A DNA stretch of 64,000 nt. Source: Novosphingobium sp. ERN07 (lineage in GTDB: Bacteria; Pseudomonadota; Alphaproteobacteria; Sphingomonadales; Sphingomonadaceae). The notes below the pieces were generated by a model. It did not search any database. It was not told the origin of the DNA and saw only the letters and a program-made list of their open reading frames with translations. Each line of letters begins with the position of its first letter. Position 1 is the first letter of the stretch. This document shows, in pieces, positions 18,523-28,044 of this stretch. A program made the translations under genes and the position numbers. Where the stretch lies: contig NZ_JABAID010000014.1 of the NCBI RefSeq assembly GCF_012641335.1, positions 1 to 64,000 of the forward strand, read 5' to 3'.

Positions 18523-19695
18523 ATGGCAGTATCGCCTGCAAAAAAAGGCATTTGGCACAAACTGAAACACAACGAGGCGGCGCCCGGCATCGTCCTGATG
18601 ATCTGTGCCGCCGCGGCCCTGATCCTGGCCAATTCCCCGCTGCACGATCCTTGGCACGCGCTGTTCCATCACGATCTGCCGTGGACTCCGGTTGCCAAGC
18701 TGAACAACCTGCACATGTGGATCAACGACGCGCTGATGGCGGTTTTCTTCTTCGTCGTCGGGCTTGAGATCAAGCGCGAGATTCTCGACGGCGAACTCTC
18801 CAGCCCTAGCCGCCGCCGCCTGCCGGTGATCGCAGCCGTCGCTGGCATGGCGATACCGGCGCTCATCTACCTTGGCATCGTGGGGAGCGATCCGTCGCTT
18901 CATCGCGGCTGGGCCATTCCTTCCGCCACCGACATCGCCTTTGCCATCGGCGTGCTGGCGCTGGCGGGGAAGGGCCTGCCATCCTCCCTCCGCCTGTTCC
19001 TGCTCACCGTTGCCATCGTCGACGATCTGGGCGCGGTCATGGTCATCGCGTTCTTCTACACCAGCGGGCTTGATCTCAATTGGCTGGCCATTGCCGCCGC
19101 CGTGTTCATCGCGCTGGTCGCGGTCAATCGCATGGGGGTAAGCGCGCTCGCGCCCTACATCATCGGCGCAATCGTGCTGTGGTATGCCGTCCTACATTCG
19201 GGTGTCCATGCCACCATTGCAGGCGTGCTGGCCGCGCTCACCGTGCCGCTGGCGCTCAATGAAAAGCACGATAGCCCGCTGCTTCGCCTCGAACATGCGC
19301 TTGTCGCCCCCAATGGCTTCCTGATCGTGCCACTGTTCGGCCTTGCGAATGCTGGCGTAGCGCTCGGCTCCATCGACGGCGGCCCACTCGCCCTGCCCAT
19401 CGCCATCGCGCTGGGGCTTGTTCTGGGCAAACAGGTGGGCATCCTCGGCAGCATCATCGTGGCCGAAAAACTGGGCATTGCCGCACGACCCGCCGGTGCC
19501 ACCTTGCGCCAGCTCTGGGGCTTGTCGCTGCTCTGCGGCATCGGCTTCACCATGAGCCTGTTCATCGCAGGCCTCGCCTTCCCGGAAAGCCCGCTGCTGG
19601 TCGAAGAAGCCAAGCTCGGGATTCTGGGGGGTTCGATCCTCGCCGCGCTGGCAGGATTGTTCCTGCTGAAAGGTAGTGCCAAATCCACTGCATGA
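18523..19695 (+). CDS. nhaA: Na+/H+ antiporter NhaA
   Basis: The start is placed at the ATG at 18523 (MAVSPAKKGI), which has AAGGGA upstream; the frame open from 18442 has no such site. The 390-residue inner-membrane protein shows the NhaA signatures INDALMAVFFFVVGLEIKREIL, the ion-binding pair of aspartates in AIVDDLGAVMVIAFFY, and PSATDIAFAIGVLAL. It exchanges external protons for internal sodium at alkaline pH. It diverges from the NfrB-like gene and has no partner gene. Confidence 0.95.
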   Translation: MAVSPAKKGIWHKLKHNEAAPGIVLMICAAAALILANSPLHDPWHALFHHDLPWTPVAKLNNLHMWINDALMAVFFFVVGLEIKREILDGELSSPSRRRLPVIAAVAGMAIPALIYLGIVGSDPSLHRGWAIPSATDIAFAIGVLALAGKGLPSSLRLFLLTVAIVDDLGAVMVIAFFYTSGLDLNWLAIAAAVFIALVAVNRMGVSALAPYIIGAIVLWYAVLHSGVHATIAGVLAALTVPLALNEKHDSPLLRLEHALVAPNGFLIVPLFGLANAGVALGSIDGGPLALPIAIALGLVLGKQVGILGSIIVAEKLGIAARPAGATLRQLWGLSLLCGIGFTMSLFIAGLAFPESPLLVEEAKLGILGGSILAALAGLFLLKGSAKSTA

Positions 19696-19731
19696 TCGAC
19701 AAATCCGATCAATCAAACCACAACTCTGCGT

Positions 19732-19756
19732 GAAACCTTCATCCCGTTTTCGCGTA
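19732..19756 (+). promoter_or_regulatory. Weak candidate EcfG (general stress) promoter of dps
   Basis: GAAAC, a 16-base spacer and CGTA resemble the alphaproteobacterial EcfG consensus GGAAC-N16/17-CGTT (4 of 5 and 3 of 4 bases). It ends 41 bases before the dps start. Dps-type proteins are frequent EcfG targets, but the match is imperfect. Confidence 0.3.
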
Positions 19757-19797
19757 TAAGCGGCTCAACGATCCCGCCATCATGAAAGGGGAATGTC

Positions 19798-20253
19798 ATG
19801 CCCGGCGACAATGCGAAGAAGGCCCTGATCGACAGTCTCAATGGCCTGCTGGCCGATTATTTCACGCTCTATCTCAAGACCAAGAACTACCACTGGCACG
19901 TCGCCGGTCCGCAATTCCGCGATCTGCATCTGCTGTTCGATGAACAGGCAACCGAACTTTTCGCCCTGACCGACATCATTGCCGAGCGCGTGCGCAAGAA
20001 CGGCGGCTCCACGCTCACCGGCATCGGTGCCATCGCGGGCAAGTCCTCGATCAAGGATGATGACCGCGCCAAGGTCGATGCAATGGACATGGTAAAGGCC
20101 CTGCGCGACGATAACGTGGCGCTGGTCAAGGCTATCCGCGCGGTAAAGGAAGCCGCAACCGAAGCGGGCGACAACGCCACCGAAGGCATGGCCGACGACT
20201 GGACCGATCAGGCCGAACAGCGCGCCTGGTTCCTCACCCAGATCGCAGCGTAA
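19798..20253 (+). CDS. dps: Dps family DNA-binding ferritin-like protein
   Basis: A 151-residue ferritin-like protein expected to form a dodecamer that oxidises and stores iron and shields DNA under stress. The ferroxidase ligands are visible in KNYHWHVAG (residues about 33-41) and in LHLLFDEQATELF (about 44-56), arranged as in other Dps proteins. The N-terminus has a lysine pair (NAKKAL) that could contact DNA. AAAGGGG lies close before the ATG. It is monocistronic between nhaA and the convergent gspN. Confidence 0.92.
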   Translation: MPGDNAKKALIDSLNGLLADYFTLYLKTKNYHWHVAGPQFRDLHLLFDEQATELFALTDIIAERVRKNGGSTLTGIGAIAGKSSIKDDDRAKVDAMDMVKALRDDNVALVKAIRAVKEAATEAGDNATEGMADDWTDQAEQRAWFLTQIAA

Positions 20254-20256
20254 AAC

Positions 20257-20967
20257 TCAAAAACTGCCGCTCGTCCCGATGCCAATACCGCCGGGACGAG
20301 CGTCAAACCCTCCAGCCCGCAGCGCATCCGCCGCTTCCTGCGGCAAGCCGCTCAACGTCAGATCCGCCTGCCAGCGCCCATCGCGCGTCATGCGCAACGC
20401 CAGCCGCTCCATGCCCTGCGGTCCGCGCATCGGCACCACCAGCGCGCCCTTTTCACACCGGGCCGTGCCCGAAAGCGCAAGACCATTGGGCATCAACGGC
20501 CCGAACGACGCCAGAGTAACGCCCAGCGTGCCTTCTGCCTGCACGCAGCCGCCATGATCCATCCGCACTGAAAACCGGTTGAAGCTTAACCCTGTCACCG
20601 GCAATCCTCCCAGTCCATCGGGCAGAGCGATGCTGCCGCTGGCCTGCGATATCCCATGCGCGCCACCCTTGGCCGAAAACCCATCGCGCGAAATGGCGAA
20701 CTGCGCCCGCCCGATCAGCAGCGGCAAAGGCTCCAGCCCCGCGTCCACCGTGCCCAGCGGCAGCGGCCCCACGTTGAGATCGGCAATCCGCCCATCCCAG
20801 ACCGATCCTTCCACACTGCGCGCTGTCACGTTCTCCGGCATCGCAATGCCCAGCACCAACCGCAGCGGCAGCAGCACGATCAGCGCAAGCAGAGCCAGCG
20901 CGCCAAGCGCCAGCCAGCCACGCCGGGTCATCCCGCTATCGCGCACGAATATCCAGCGTCCGATCAT
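20257..20967 (-). CDS. gspN: Type II secretion system protein N
   Basis: A 236-residue GspN-family protein with one N-terminal membrane segment (LALGALALLALIVLLPLRLVLG) and a periplasmic beta-rich region. MPENVTARSVEGSVWDGRIADLNVGPLPLGTVDAGLEPLPLL is the family's most recognisable part. GspN is an accessory component whose exact role is unclear. It ends the operon and its start overlaps the gspM stop by 4 bases. Confidence 0.85.
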   Translation of the reverse strand: MIGRWIFVRDSGMTRRGWLALGALALLALIVLLPLRLVLGIAMPENVTARSVEGSVWDGRIADLNVGPLPLGTVDAGLEPLPLLIGRAQFAISRDGFSAKGGAHGISQASGSIALPDGLGGLPVTGLSFNRFSVRMDHGGCVQAEGTLGVTLASFGPLMPNGLALSGTARCEKGALVVPMRGPQGMERLALRMTRDGRWQADLTLSGLPQEAADALRAGGFDARPGGIGIGTSGSF

Positions 20968-21443
20968 GCCCCGGCCCGCCGCAGCGTGACATTGACCGAA
21001 ACCGTGCCATCGGGCGCGGGCGTCATCGTCAATTGTTCCACGACAAGCCCTTGCGCCGCCAGCCCATCAAGCCATGACAGCGTAGCCGATGGCCGCGCCG
21101 TGGGGATGATCAAAACCACCATGTCGCTGCCTTGCCGCTGGCTGGATTGCACGACAAAGCCCGCAGCCTGTGCGCTGCCTTGCGCCACCTGTTCCACCGG
21201 TCCGGCCAGCGCCGCAGCCTTCACCACAGGCGCACGCTTCAGCGCTTCCAGCCCGGCCACGATCCGCCCGGCCCGCTCAGTCGCCTCACGATGGCGCAGC
21301 GCCGCATCATCCAGCGCATGGCCCAGCGGCAGCACGATGCCATAGACCAGCACAATCAGCGCGGTCAGTCCGCCCGCCACCCCCACCAGCCAGCGCTCGC
21401 GCCCGGTCAGGCCAATGAACCATGCAGAAAGCCTGCCCATCAT
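20964..21443 (-). CDS. gspM: Type II secretion system protein M
   Basis: A 159-residue bitopic inner-membrane protein: a short cytoplasmic start (WFIGLTGRERWLVG), one membrane helix (GGLTALIVLVYGIVLPLG), and a periplasmic ferredoxin-like domain. GspM partners GspL in the inner-membrane platform. Both ends overlap neighbours by 4 bases, which supports tight translational coupling with gspL and gspN. Confidence 0.85.
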   Translation of the reverse strand: MMGRLSAWFIGLTGRERWLVGVAGGLTALIVLVYGIVLPLGHALDDAALRHREATERAGRIVAGLEALKRAPVVKAAALAGPVEQVAQGSAQAAGFVVQSSQRQGSDMVVLIIPTARPSATLSWLDGLAAQGLVVEQLTMTPAPDGTVSVNVTLRRAGA

Positions 21444-22558
21444 GGTGCCCTCACCGTGATGGCGGCAACCGTCGCGCCGGTGGGATCAGGGGCCAACGAT
21501 GGCGGCACGGTCACTTTCCAACCCTGATTTTGCAGCGCGATCAGCACCGCGTTCACATCCTCGGCACGCGGGGCTGCTGCAGTGAAGCGCAAGGTGCCAT
21601 CCGCACTATAGCCCATATCGCGCAATTTCACCCCCGGCACGCCGCGCATCACGTCCAGCAGCGCGGCGGCGGGCGCAGCGAAACTCGCCCCGCCTTCACC
21701 CCGCCGCGCCAGTTCGGCGTTCAGCAGGCGTTCGGCGCTGTCCAGATCCGTCGCCGCCGGAAAGCGCTGCTGCGCCAATTCCACCGCACGGGCTTCCTCG
21801 GCGGAACTGTCCATGTTCCACTTCACCACCCACACCAACATCAGCAGCAAGGCCAGCAAAGCTGCCACCGCCGCCATGCGTGCAAGGCCCAGCCAGTCCG
21901 CCGTGCGGAACACCGAAACCCGGCGCAGGCCGTATTGGCCCTGTCGCAGGTTCAGCGGCGGCGCGGCGTGAATTTCCGCCAGACTGCCCAGCAGATCGTC
22001 GCCCGTCAGTGCCGATTGTTCCTGTCCTTCGGCCAGTGCCGCTACCAGCCCCGGCTCGGCCACAAAAGCCGCCTCCGCCGTGCGCGCCAGCAAATGCCCG
22101 CCAAGGTCAGCCAGCATCAGCCCGCGCTCAGGATGGGGCAGCACCAGCGCCGCAGGAACCAGCGCCTGCGGATCGATCCCCTGCCCCGCCAAGGCGGCCA
22201 GCCAGCGGTCCATCGCCGCAGGGGCAACGCGGCACGCCAGCAAGCGCCCCGCATCTGCGCCAACCGCAACATGCTGAACAGGATCAAGTCCGCCCTGCGC
22301 CAGCGCCAGTCGCTCCGCCGCCAGTGCCTGCGCCTCCGGCATATCGGGCATGTCCCGGTCGATCACCGGGGCGTCCGCCGCCGGGACCAGCACGGTCACA
22401 GCCTCCACCTCACCCCAAGGCGCACGCTCGGCCTGCGCGTCTAAAACCATCTCCCGGCCCAGCCCGCGCTCGCCCACGCGCCACCAGCGCCACGGCGCAC
22501 CAGCCTCGACAGGCAGCAGGACGATCAGGCCGTCAAGAACAGGCGCGGCAGCAGCCAT
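21440..22558 (-). CDS. gspL: Type II secretion system protein L
   Basis: A 372-residue protein with an actin-like cytoplasmic domain (residues 1-225), one membrane helix (about 230-253, AAVAALLALLLMLVWVVKW) and a periplasmic domain. GspL recruits the GspE ATPase to the inner-membrane platform. It follows gspG with only 6 intervening bases, in the place where gspH, I, J and K are usually found. Confidence 0.88.
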   Translation of the reverse strand: MAAAAPVLDGLIVLLPVEAGAPWRWWRVGERGLGREMVLDAQAERAPWGEVEAVTVLVPAADAPVIDRDMPDMPEAQALAAERLALAQGGLDPVQHVAVGADAGRLLACRVAPAAMDRWLAALAGQGIDPQALVPAALVLPHPERGLMLADLGGHLLARTAEAAFVAEPGLVAALAEGQEQSALTGDDLLGSLAEIHAAPPLNLRQGQYGLRRVSVFRTADWLGLARMAAVAALLALLLMLVWVVKWNMDSSAEEARAVELAQQRFPAATDLDSAERLLNAELARRGEGGASFAAPAAALLDVMRGVPGVKLRDMGYSADGTLRFTAAAPRAEDVNAVLIALQNQGWKVTVPPSLAPDPTGATVAAITVRAP

Positions 22559-22564
22559 CGGTCG

Positions 22565-23038
22565 TCAGTTCTGCCCGGCGTAGATATCGGCGTTCTGATC
22601 GGTCCCGCCCGGCTGGCCATCGGCCCCCAGCGAGAAGATTTCGAACGGCTTCCCGTCGCGCCCCGGCACCTGATACTGATAGGCATGGCCCCACGGGTCG
22701 GTCGGCACATCCTTCACATAGCCGCCCGAACGGTAGTTCTGCGGCATGGCAAGGTTGGCAGGCGGCGTCTTCAGCGCATTCAGCCCTTCGCCCATCCCCG
22801 GATAGCTTGCCATATCGAGCCGGTACATCTCCATGCCCTGCTCCAGCGTGGCGATATCGCTGCGCGCCTTCACCACCATCGCCTTGTCCTGGCTTGGCAG
22901 CACGTTGATCAGCACCACCGTGGCCAGCAGGCCGATGATGAAGATCACCACCATCAGTTCGACAAGGCTGAAGCCGTTGCGGCGGCGCTTGTCTTTGGTT
23001 TCGGGCGATTGGTTCGGGGTCTGGTCGGTCATCATCAA
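22565..23038 (-). CDS. gspG: Type II secretion system major pseudopilin GspG
   Basis: A 157-residue prepilin with a class III signal: NGFSLVELMVVIFIIGLLAT, cleaved after Gly22 with methylation of Phe23, and the conserved Glu five residues on. The C-terminal part has the T2SG pattern YRLDMASYPGMGEGLNAL and YVKDVPTDPWGHAYQYQ. Calcium-binding acidic residues in the tail (PGGTDQNADI) are consistent. Three successive ATG codons make the exact start ambiguous by a few residues. It overlaps gspF by 4 bases. Confidence 0.93.
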   Translation of the reverse strand: MMMTDQTPNQSPETKDKRRRNGFSLVELMVVIFIIGLLATVVLINVLPSQDKAMVVKARSDIATLEQGMEMYRLDMASYPGMGEGLNALKTPPANLAMPQNYRSGGYVKDVPTDPWGHAYQYQVPGRDGKPFEIFSLGADGQPGGTDQNADIYAGQN

Positions 23039-24264
23039 AGTCCGGTTAGGTTCTGAAGCTGCAGGATCGGCAGCAGGATGGCGAGGATGATCAGCGCAAC
23101 AAGCGTGCCCATCACCACGATGATTGCAGGTTCGAGCAGCGCCATCGCCGCAGCGGTAAAGGCCTCGAACTCACGCTCAAGATAATCGGCGGCACGCTCC
23201 AGCATCGGCCCCAGTTGCCCCGCCGCCTCGCCGCTGGCGGCCAGATAGACCAGCAGCGGCGGAAAGGTACCCGCTTCGCGCAGCGCGGTGGACAGCGATC
23301 CCCCCGCGCGCACTTTCTCCGAAATGCCCGCCAGCGATTGCGCCTGCACCGCGTTGGAAACTGTGCGCGTGGCCAGCCGCAAGCCATCAACCAGCGGCAA
23401 ACGCGCCTCGATCATCGTCGCCAGCGTGCGCGCCAGCGATGCGGCATGAACATCGCGAATCAGCTTGCCGATGAACGGCAGGCGCAGCAGTCCGGCATCG
23501 AAGCGCAGCTTGAATGCCGGTTGGCGCAGCGCGCGGACGACACCCAGCACGCCCAGCGCCAGAACCAGCAGCAGCGCCCACCACCAAGTGCTAAGGAACT
23601 GCGAAATCCCGATCACCACGCGCGTCAGCATCGGCAATTGCCGTGCGGCATTGTCGAACTGTTCCACCACGCGCGGCACGACAGAGATCATCAGCCCTGT
23701 CACCACCGCAATGGCCACCAGCGACAGCACGATGGGATAGGCCAGCGCCGCAATGATCTTGCCCCGCACTTGCGCCTGCTTTTCCAGCATATCGGCCAGA
23801 CGATCAGCAATCTGGGGCAGGCTGCCCGAATTTTCGCCCGCCGCGATCATCGCGCGGAAGATCGGCGGAAAGCTCGGCTCCTCGCGGCGCATCGCCTCGG
23901 CCAAGGGCAGGCCTTCCACGATCCCGGCGTGAACATTGGTCAGGATCGCCTGCGCCTTGGGCTTTTCGGTCTGCCGCGCAATCGTGCGCAGCGTTTCCTC
24001 CAGCGGACTGACCACCATCAGCGACGACAACTGCCGGGTGAACAGCGCCAGTTGCTTGGCAGAAAGCTTGGTCGCGAACAGCGCAATGCCGCTGGTGCTC
24101 GTCGCCGCACGCCGCGCCGAAGCCGCCGCATCGGTGCTCACCGTAACCACAAACCATTCGCGCGCAGCCAGCTTGTCACGCGCCGCAGCCTCGCTCGCCG
24201 CTTCGATCGCGCCGCGCCGCTCTGTCCCTTTGGGGTCAATCGCGTGATAGGCAAAGCGCGCCAT
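23035..24264 (-). CDS. gspF: Type II secretion system inner-membrane protein GspF
   Basis: A 409-residue polytopic protein with the two repeated T2SF domains (about residues 70-193 and 273-395), each ending in membrane segments. LFTRQLSSLMVVSPLEETL, EEPSFPPIFRAMIAAGENSGSL and FPPLLVYLAASGEAAGQL are typical. It forms the platform base that the ATPase rotates or pushes. It starts on the last base of gspE. Confidence 0.93.
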   Translation of the reverse strand: MARFAYHAIDPKGTERRGAIEAASEAAARDKLAAREWFVVTVSTDAAASARRAATSTSGIALFATKLSAKQLALFTRQLSSLMVVSPLEETLRTIARQTEKPKAQAILTNVHAGIVEGLPLAEAMRREEPSFPPIFRAMIAAGENSGSLPQIADRLADMLEKQAQVRGKIIAALAYPIVLSLVAIAVVTGLMISVVPRVVEQFDNAARQLPMLTRVVIGISQFLSTWWWALLLVLALGVLGVVRALRQPAFKLRFDAGLLRLPFIGKLIRDVHAASLARTLATMIEARLPLVDGLRLATRTVSNAVQAQSLAGISEKVRAGGSLSTALREAGTFPPLLVYLAASGEAAGQLGPMLERAADYLEREFEAFTAAAMALLEPAIIVVMGTLVALIILAILLPILQLQNLTGL

Positions 24265-25778
24265 CAGCCATCCCGCCGCATGATGCGCGCCGCTTCCTCA
24301 GGGCTGGTCACGCCATCACGCACCATGCGCCGCACCGCCTTGGCCAGCGTTGGCGAATCCGCAAAAGCGTGACGCGCAATCGCCGCTTCATCGGCGTTGT
24401 CGTGGATCATCTGCCGAATGGTGTCGTCCACCCGCAGCGCTTCAAACACGCCGACGCGGCCCTGATACCCAGTCTGCCCGCAAGCCGCGCAGCCCTTGGC
24501 AGACCACACCTGGCGCACTTTCTTCATGCCCAGCACTTCGGCCATGCCGGGCGAAATCTCGTGTTCTTCGCGGCAATGCGGGCACAGCCGCCGCACCAGC
24601 CGCTGCGCAATTACCGCGCGCAAGGTGGACGCCAGCAGGAACGGCTCCACCCCCATATCGCGCATCCGCGTGATGGCACCCGCCGCATCGTTGGTGTGGA
24701 CGGTGGACAGCACCAGATGCCCGGTCAGCGATGCCTGCACCGCGATGTCCGCCGTCTCCTTGTCGCGGATTTCGCCGACCATCACCACATCGGGATCCTG
24801 CCGCAGAATCGCCCGCAAACCGGCGGCGAAGGTCAGCCCGACCTTCGAATTGACCTGCGTTTGCCCCACGCCATCCACAGCGTATTCCACAGGGTCTTCC
24901 ACAGTCAGGATATTGCGCTGCCCATCGTTCAGCCCGCGCAGCGCGGCGTAAAGCGTCGTCGTCTTGCCCGAACCGGTCGGCCCGGTAACCAGCACGATGC
25001 CGTTGGGTTCGCCCAGCGCGCGGCGCAGCGTGTCCTCAGCTTTTGGATCAAGGCCCAACTGGACGAGATCGATACCCGCATTTTCCTTGTCCAACAGGCG
25101 CATCACCACCCGCTCGCCCGCGCGGTTGGGCAGGGTGGAGACACGCACGTCCACCAGTTTTCCGCCCAGACTCAAAGAGATGCGCCCATCCTGCGGCACG
25201 CGGCGTTCTGCGATATCCAGCCGCGCCATCACTTTGATGCGGCTAACGAGGACCGGCGCGACATGCGGCGGCATCCGCAACTTCTCGGTCAGCACGCCAT
25301 CCACGCGCATCCGCACCACCAGCGCGGTTTCATACGGTTCGATGTGGATATCCGACACGCCTTGCCTCAGGCTTTCGGCGATCAGTCCGTTGATCAACCG
25401 GATGGCGGGAGCATCGTCGGCGCTGTCCAACAGGTCTTCGGCGGACGGCAGACCAAGCGCGAGCGGGTCCAGCCCATCGCCTGCAATGCCCATGTCACCG
25501 GCCACCGCTGCAGCCGCACCATCGACCGCGTAAACCTCTGACAAGAGGCGCTCAAAGTCACCTTGGTGCACTCTATGTGCATCTAGGTGCAGTTCAGAAA
25601 CGCGCCGTAATTCGAGCAAGACGAGCGGATCAGCCCCTTCGCGCAGCGCCACGACCATCTCTGTGTCGGTCACGCTCTGCACCAGCACACCCCGGTCCCG
25701 CGCAAAGGCATAAGGCACGTGAGGCACCTTTGGCGCCACCTCCACGGTCAGCCCTGCGATGTCCTGCGCGTCTTCCAC
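24264..25778 (-). CDS. gspE: Type II secretion system ATPase GspE
   Basis: A 504-residue hexameric ATPase that powers pseudopilus assembly. Visible features are the N-terminal GspL-binding region (1-120), Walker A GPTGSGKT (266-273), the Asp box LTVEDPVEY (291-299), Walker B DPDVVMVGEIRD, the His box STVHTNDA, and a zinc-binding tetracysteine domain (Cys399, 402, 430, 433). The gene lies 4 bases after gspD and shares one base with gspF. Confidence 0.95.
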   Translation of the reverse strand: MEDAQDIAGLTVEVAPKVPHVPYAFARDRGVLVQSVTDTEMVVALREGADPLVLLELRRVSELHLDAHRVHQGDFERLLSEVYAVDGAAAAVAGDMGIAGDGLDPLALGLPSAEDLLDSADDAPAIRLINGLIAESLRQGVSDIHIEPYETALVVRMRVDGVLTEKLRMPPHVAPVLVSRIKVMARLDIAERRVPQDGRISLSLGGKLVDVRVSTLPNRAGERVVMRLLDKENAGIDLVQLGLDPKAEDTLRRALGEPNGIVLVTGPTGSGKTTTLYAALRGLNDGQRNILTVEDPVEYAVDGVGQTQVNSKVGLTFAAGLRAILRQDPDVVMVGEIRDKETADIAVQASLTGHLVLSTVHTNDAAGAITRMRDMGVEPFLLASTLRAVIAQRLVRRLCPHCREEHEISPGMAEVLGMKKVRQVWSAKGCAACGQTGYQGRVGVFEALRVDDTIRQMIHDNADEAAIARHAFADSPTLAKAVRRMVRDGVTSPEEAARIMRRDG

Positions 25779-25782
25779 CCGA

Positions 25783-28044
25783 TCAGTCCTGCGCGCTGCT
25801 CGGCGGGAGTTCAGACTGTTCCAGCGGAGCAGGCACCGCGCGCGGACGGATCAGCGTATCGCCGGGAGCCACCACCGCCACTTGCGCAGAAGGCGCGGCG
25901 GGCAGGATTGCGCCCATGTAGTCCACGATCAGTTCGTCGATGCTCGGTTCGCGCTTGGGTTCAAAATCCACCTGCGCCTGCCGCACCGTGCCATAGCGGC
26001 GCGCGGCCAGCGCCTGCCGGTCTGCCGCATTGCGCAGGATCGTCGGGCGGATGAACACCATCAGGTTGGTCTTCACCCGGCTGCGCGCGCGGGATTTGAA
26101 CACTTCGCCAAGAATCGGAATATCGCCCAGCAGCGGCACCTTCTGAAGCGTGCGCTGCTCGTTATCGTCGAGCAAACCGCCCAGCGCCACGATCTCGCGG
26201 TCCCCCACGGTCACGGTCGTCTTGATCTCGCGCTTGTTGATGATCAGTTCGTCCGACTTGCTGGAGACGGTCCCCGCAATCGAGCTGACTTCCTGCCGCA
26301 GGTCCAGCCGGATCAGGTTGCCCGCGTTGATCTGCGGCGTCACGTCAAGCTCGATGCCGACGTTCTGGCGCTGCACCGTACGGAAGGTATCGTTGAAGTT
26401 GCCGCCCGAAAGCGCTTCGCCGGTGGTGATCGGCACGTCCTGGCCGAAGAGGATCGAGGCGGGGACGTTGTTGTTGGTGGTGATGTGCGGCGTGGACAGG
26501 ATGTTCGAGTTCTTGTCGGTCGCCACGGCATTGATCAGCGCACCCAGGTAGGTGTCCTTGCTGAGCTCGGTAAGGAAGCCGGTATAGGCCCCGCTGGCAC
26601 CGAGGATCTTGGTCGCCGCGTTTTCTCGCAGCAGATCGCCCGCCGTGCTGTTCGTAGTGGTGGTGACGGTTGCGCCATTTACCACGGTCGTCGTCTGGTT
26701 GAGATTGTCGGCCAGCAAACCGCCCGCAATATCGATGATGTTGGGCGAGGAATTGGAGAAGTTGGTGACGGCAAAGGGCTTGTCCTTTCCGCCGAACAAC
26801 AGCTGGACGCCCAGTTCCTTGGCCACGTTGTTCGAGATTTCGACGATGATTGCTTCGACCAGAACCTGCTGCTGCGGAACGTCGAGCTGGCGGATCAGTT
26901 CGGAAATGCGGCGTTGGTCGTCTTCCGGTGCAGCAATGATGATCGCGTTCGCGCCCGGATAGCGCGTGATCGTGGCGGTGCCGCGACCGTTGGCCAGCTT
27001 GATCGGGCCATTGCCGAGACCGCCTGCCGTTGCGCCGATGGGGCTGGTGGCGTTGCCTCCGGTTGATGCGGCCTGACCGGTCGAACCTTGTGTTCCGGCG
27101 GACGAGGTACCGCTGCCGCCCACACCGCCGAGCGAGATCGGCGCGGCGCTGGCCGAAGCGACTTCGCCCCCGCCCTGCCCGCCGAGCAGGCGTTCCAGCA
27201 CCGGCACGAGCGCCGCCGAATCCGCGTGATCGAGCCAGACGACCTTGATTTCACCGCCCGTCGCCGCGCGCGCATCAAGCTGGCGTGCCATCGCCGCCAT
27301 CTTTGCCAGCGTGGCAGGTTCGCCGCGCATCAGCACGGCATTGGCGCTGTCGACCGCAACGACGGTGGCGAGCGAACGCCCGCCTTCGCCGCCAGCGGGC
27401 ACAAGCTGGGTCAGCGCCGTGGCGATTTCACGCGCGCCAGCGTGATCGAGCATCACGGTCTGCGTGGCGGCGTTGTCCCGATCAATATCGGCCAGTAGCG
27501 CGCGGATGCGGCGCATGTTGTCGGCATAATCGACCACGACCAGCGAATTGCCCGATTTGTTGGCAGTGATCGCGCCTTCCTTGCTGATCAGCGGGCGCAG
27601 CGTTTCCACGGCCTGCGTGGCGTCTATCGCGCGAAGGCGGATCACTTCGGTCACCATCTGGCTTTGCATCGCACCCCGGCTGCCGATGCGGCTGGGATTG
27701 CTGGCGGCACCATCGGCGGGCTGAATGCGGAATGCGCCATTGGCGGTGGGCACGGCCACAAGGCCATTGGCGCGCAGGGTGGAAAGGAACACTTCGAAGT
27801 ATTCGGAACGGCTGAGCGGCCTGTCGGACACGACGCTGATCTTGGCCTGCACGCGGCTATCGACAATGAAGGTCCGCCCGGTGACTTCGGCGGCATCGGC
27901 CACGAAAGCGCGGATATCCGCCTCGCGCACGTTCAGCGTATACTGCGCCAGCGCGGCTTGCGGCACGGCCAGAGCGAGGGCGGCGGCTCCGAGGAGCATC
28001 TTTGGAGCAAGGAGCGAGCGCAGGTTCATGGAGAAAGCATTCAT
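25783..28044 (-). CDS. gspD: Type II secretion system secretin GspD
   Basis: A 753-residue outer-membrane secretin with a signal peptide ending near AALAQ (residue 34). The N0 domain starts at YTLNVREADIRAFV, N1-N3 follow, and a long Gly/Ser/Thr-rich insertion sits in N3 (about residues 299-345). The secretin core begins around VEAIIVEIS, and VPLLGDIPILGEVFKS is the classic closing motif. The tail may bind a pilotin, but none is encoded here. It overlaps gspC by 4 bases. Confidence 0.95.
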   Translation of the reverse strand: MNAFSMNLRSLLAPKMLLGAAALALAVPQAALAQYTLNVREADIRAFVADAAEVTGRTFIVDSRVQAKISVVSDRPLSRSEYFEVFLSTLRANGLVAVPTANGAFRIQPADGAASNPSRIGSRGAMQSQMVTEVIRLRAIDATQAVETLRPLISKEGAITANKSGNSLVVVDYADNMRRIRALLADIDRDNAATQTVMLDHAGAREIATALTQLVPAGGEGGRSLATVVAVDSANAVLMRGEPATLAKMAAMARQLDARAATGGEIKVVWLDHADSAALVPVLERLLGGQGGGEVASASAAPISLGGVGGSGTSSAGTQGSTGQAASTGGNATSPIGATAGGLGNGPIKLANGRGTATITRYPGANAIIIAAPEDDQRRISELIRQLDVPQQQVLVEAIIVEISNNVAKELGVQLLFGGKDKPFAVTNFSNSSPNIIDIAGGLLADNLNQTTTVVNGATVTTTTNSTAGDLLRENAATKILGASGAYTGFLTELSKDTYLGALINAVATDKNSNILSTPHITTNNNVPASILFGQDVPITTGEALSGGNFNDTFRTVQRQNVGIELDVTPQINAGNLIRLDLRQEVSSIAGTVSSKSDELIINKREIKTTVTVGDREIVALGGLLDDNEQRTLQKVPLLGDIPILGEVFKSRARSRVKTNLMVFIRPTILRNAADRQALAARRYGTVRQAQVDFEPKREPSIDELIVDYMGAILPAAPSAQVAVVAPGDTLIRPRAVPAPLEQSELPPSSAQD